Part shown: one piece after another, positions 6,141-7,004 of the stretch | Position numbering within the stretch: position 1 is the stretch's first letter | How the letters are laid out: each line of letters starts with the position of its first letter | Source of the DNA: Alphaproteobacteria bacterium | GTDB lineage: Bacteria; Pseudomonadota; Alphaproteobacteria; Micavibrionales; Micavibrionaceae | Reading direction: 5' to 3' | Assembly (NCBI GenBank): GCA_023141075.1 | Contig: JAGLKL010000070.1 | Location: 1-7,004 of the forward strand | Length of the DNA stretch: 7,004 bases | Notes under the pieces: generated by a model | Told to the model about the DNA's origin: nothing | What the model saw: the letters and a program-made list of their open reading frames with translations, nothing else | Database searches by the model: none | Position numbers and translations under genes: made by a program

Positions 6141-7004
6141 ATGACACGATATATATTTATTACTGGCGGCGTCGTTTCCTCTTTGGGGAAAGGAATAGGC
6201 TCCGCTGCGCTTGGCGCATTATTACAGGCCAGAGGTTTTAGCGTAAGACTGTGTAAACTTGACCCTTATCTAAACGTCGATCCGGGAACAATGAGCCCGT
6301 TCCAACACGGCGAAGTTTATGTGACCGATGATGGAGCTGAGACCGATCTGGATTTCGGACATTATGAGCGTTTTACCGGCGTACCGGCAAAAGGAATGGA
6401 TAACACGACCACAGGACGTATCTATACTAATGTGCTGCAAAAAGAGCGTAAGGGAGAATTTCTGGGAGCAACGATTCAGGTCATCCCGCATATTACAAAT
6501 GAGATTCAGGATTTTATTCGTGAAAAAGACGGCACTGCTGATTTTGTTTTATGTGAAATTGGCGGAACTGTCGGGGATATTGAAAGTCAGCCATTCTTAG
6601 AAGCAATCCGTCAATTCGGTAATGAAGTTGGCAAAACCCGTGCAATATTCATTCATGTGACGCTCTTGCCATATATCCCGGCAGCAGGAGAGCTTAAGAC
6701 CAAACCAACTCAGCACTCGGTTAAAGAATTAATGAGTTACGGGATCCGTCCGCAAATTCTGCTTTGTCGTGCTGATCGTCATATATCGGAGGAAGAGCGC
6801 AGGAAGATCGCTCTATTTTGTAATCTTGAGCTCGAAAATGTCATCCCGGCGCTGGATGTTAAGTCTATTTACGAGGTTCCTCTGACCTATCATAAAGAGG
6901 GACTGGATAATCAGGTCATGGATATTTTTGGTATTGAAGAAACTTCAGAGCCTGACCTGTCGAAATGGGAAAATATCGTTAAAAATGTCAAAGAACCGGA
7001 AAGC
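6141..7004 (+). CDS. pyrG: CTP synthase, N-terminal synthetase domain (3' end beyond window)
   Basis: PyrG makes CTP from UTP using ATP and glutamine, the last step of de novo pyrimidine nucleotide synthesis; it is a cytoplasmic tetramer. The 288 visible codons, with no stop before the edge, cover the synthetase domain and the start of the linker; the class I glutaminase domain of this roughly 540-aa family should follow. Motifs include TGGVVSSLGKG (8-18, ATP-binding loop with Lys17), KLDPYLNVDPG (39-49), MSPFQHGE (51-58), TDDGAETDLDFGHYERF (62-78, metal ligand Asp71), CEIGGTVGDIES (138-149, metal ligand Glu139) and GELKTKPTQHS (183-193, UTP site). Residues equivalent to E. coli Lys18, Lys40, Asp72 and Glu140 are all present. 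The ATG at 6141 is the family start, three bases after the secG stop, with AGAG (6131-6134) as a weak ribosome site at the end of secG. The pair is one transcription unit. Confidence 0.97.
   Translation, partial: MTRYIFITGGVVSSLGKGIGSAALGALLQARGFSVRLCKLDPYLNVDPGTMSPFQHGEVYVTDDGAETDLDFGHYERFTGVPAKGMDNTTTGRIYTNVLQKERKGEFLGATIQVIPHITNEIQDFIREKDGTADFVLCEIGGTVGDIESQPFLEAIRQFGNEVGKTRAIFIHVTLLPYIPAAGELKTKPTQHSVKELMSYGIRPQILLCRADRHISEEERRKIALFCNLELENVIPALDVKSIYEVPLTYHKEGLDNQVMDIFGIEETSEPDLSKWENIVKNVKEPES

Noticed and set aside
6328..6600. 90-codon + strand reading frame
   Set aside because: Out-of-frame shadow of pyrG, whose real frame is open to the window edge with all synthetase motifs.

Overview
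The window is ordinary, densely coded bacterial core genome. It most likely comes from an alphaproteobacterium of moderate to low GC (roughly mid-40s percent by eye). Two things point there: the gene neighbourhood (ppiD-like peptidyl-prolyl isomerase and trpE on one strand, tpiA-secG-pyrG diverging from them), which is a familiar alphaproteobacterial order, and the character of the proteins (SecG with a long acidic Pro/Glu/Ala-rich tail, alphaproteobacterial-type CTP synthase, periplasmic divergent polysaccharide deacetylase). The species cannot be named from this sequence.

Layout. (1) 2-1123, + strand: the C-terminal part of a YibQ-type divergent polysaccharide deacetylase; its N-terminus and any membrane anchor lie before the window. 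(2) 1134-2678, - strand: trpE, stand-alone anthranilate synthase component I. (3) 2685-4613, - strand: a membrane-anchored PpiD/SurA-type periplasmic folding factor, six bases upstream of trpE in the same transcription unit. (4) 4614-4785: a divergent intergenic region of about 170 bp with a good candidate promoter for ppiD, weaker ones for tpiA, an 8-bp inverted repeat and a 9-bp direct repeat. (5) 4786-5535, + strand: tpiA. (6) 5536-5633: a 98-bp gap with a plausible secG promoter. (7) 5634-6137, + strand: secG. (8) 6141 to the right edge, + strand: the first 288 codons of pyrG, which runs out of the window. No non-coding stretch exceeds 300 bases, and I see no tRNA, rRNA, CRISPR array, insertion sequence or phage gene.

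How the genes relate. SecG and the PpiD-like protein both serve protein export and folding at the inner membrane. TrpE, TpiA and PyrG are central metabolic enzymes (tryptophan, glycolysis/gluconeogenesis, CTP). The two gene groups meeting at about 1120-1136 are convergent, and their two TAG stop codons form the outer ends of the two arms of one small palindrome, followed on the + strand by seven T residues: a compact terminator. trpE is the last gene of its operon here, so the trpG partner must be elsewhere. I found no undescribed system; the findings are local details of moderate or low interest.
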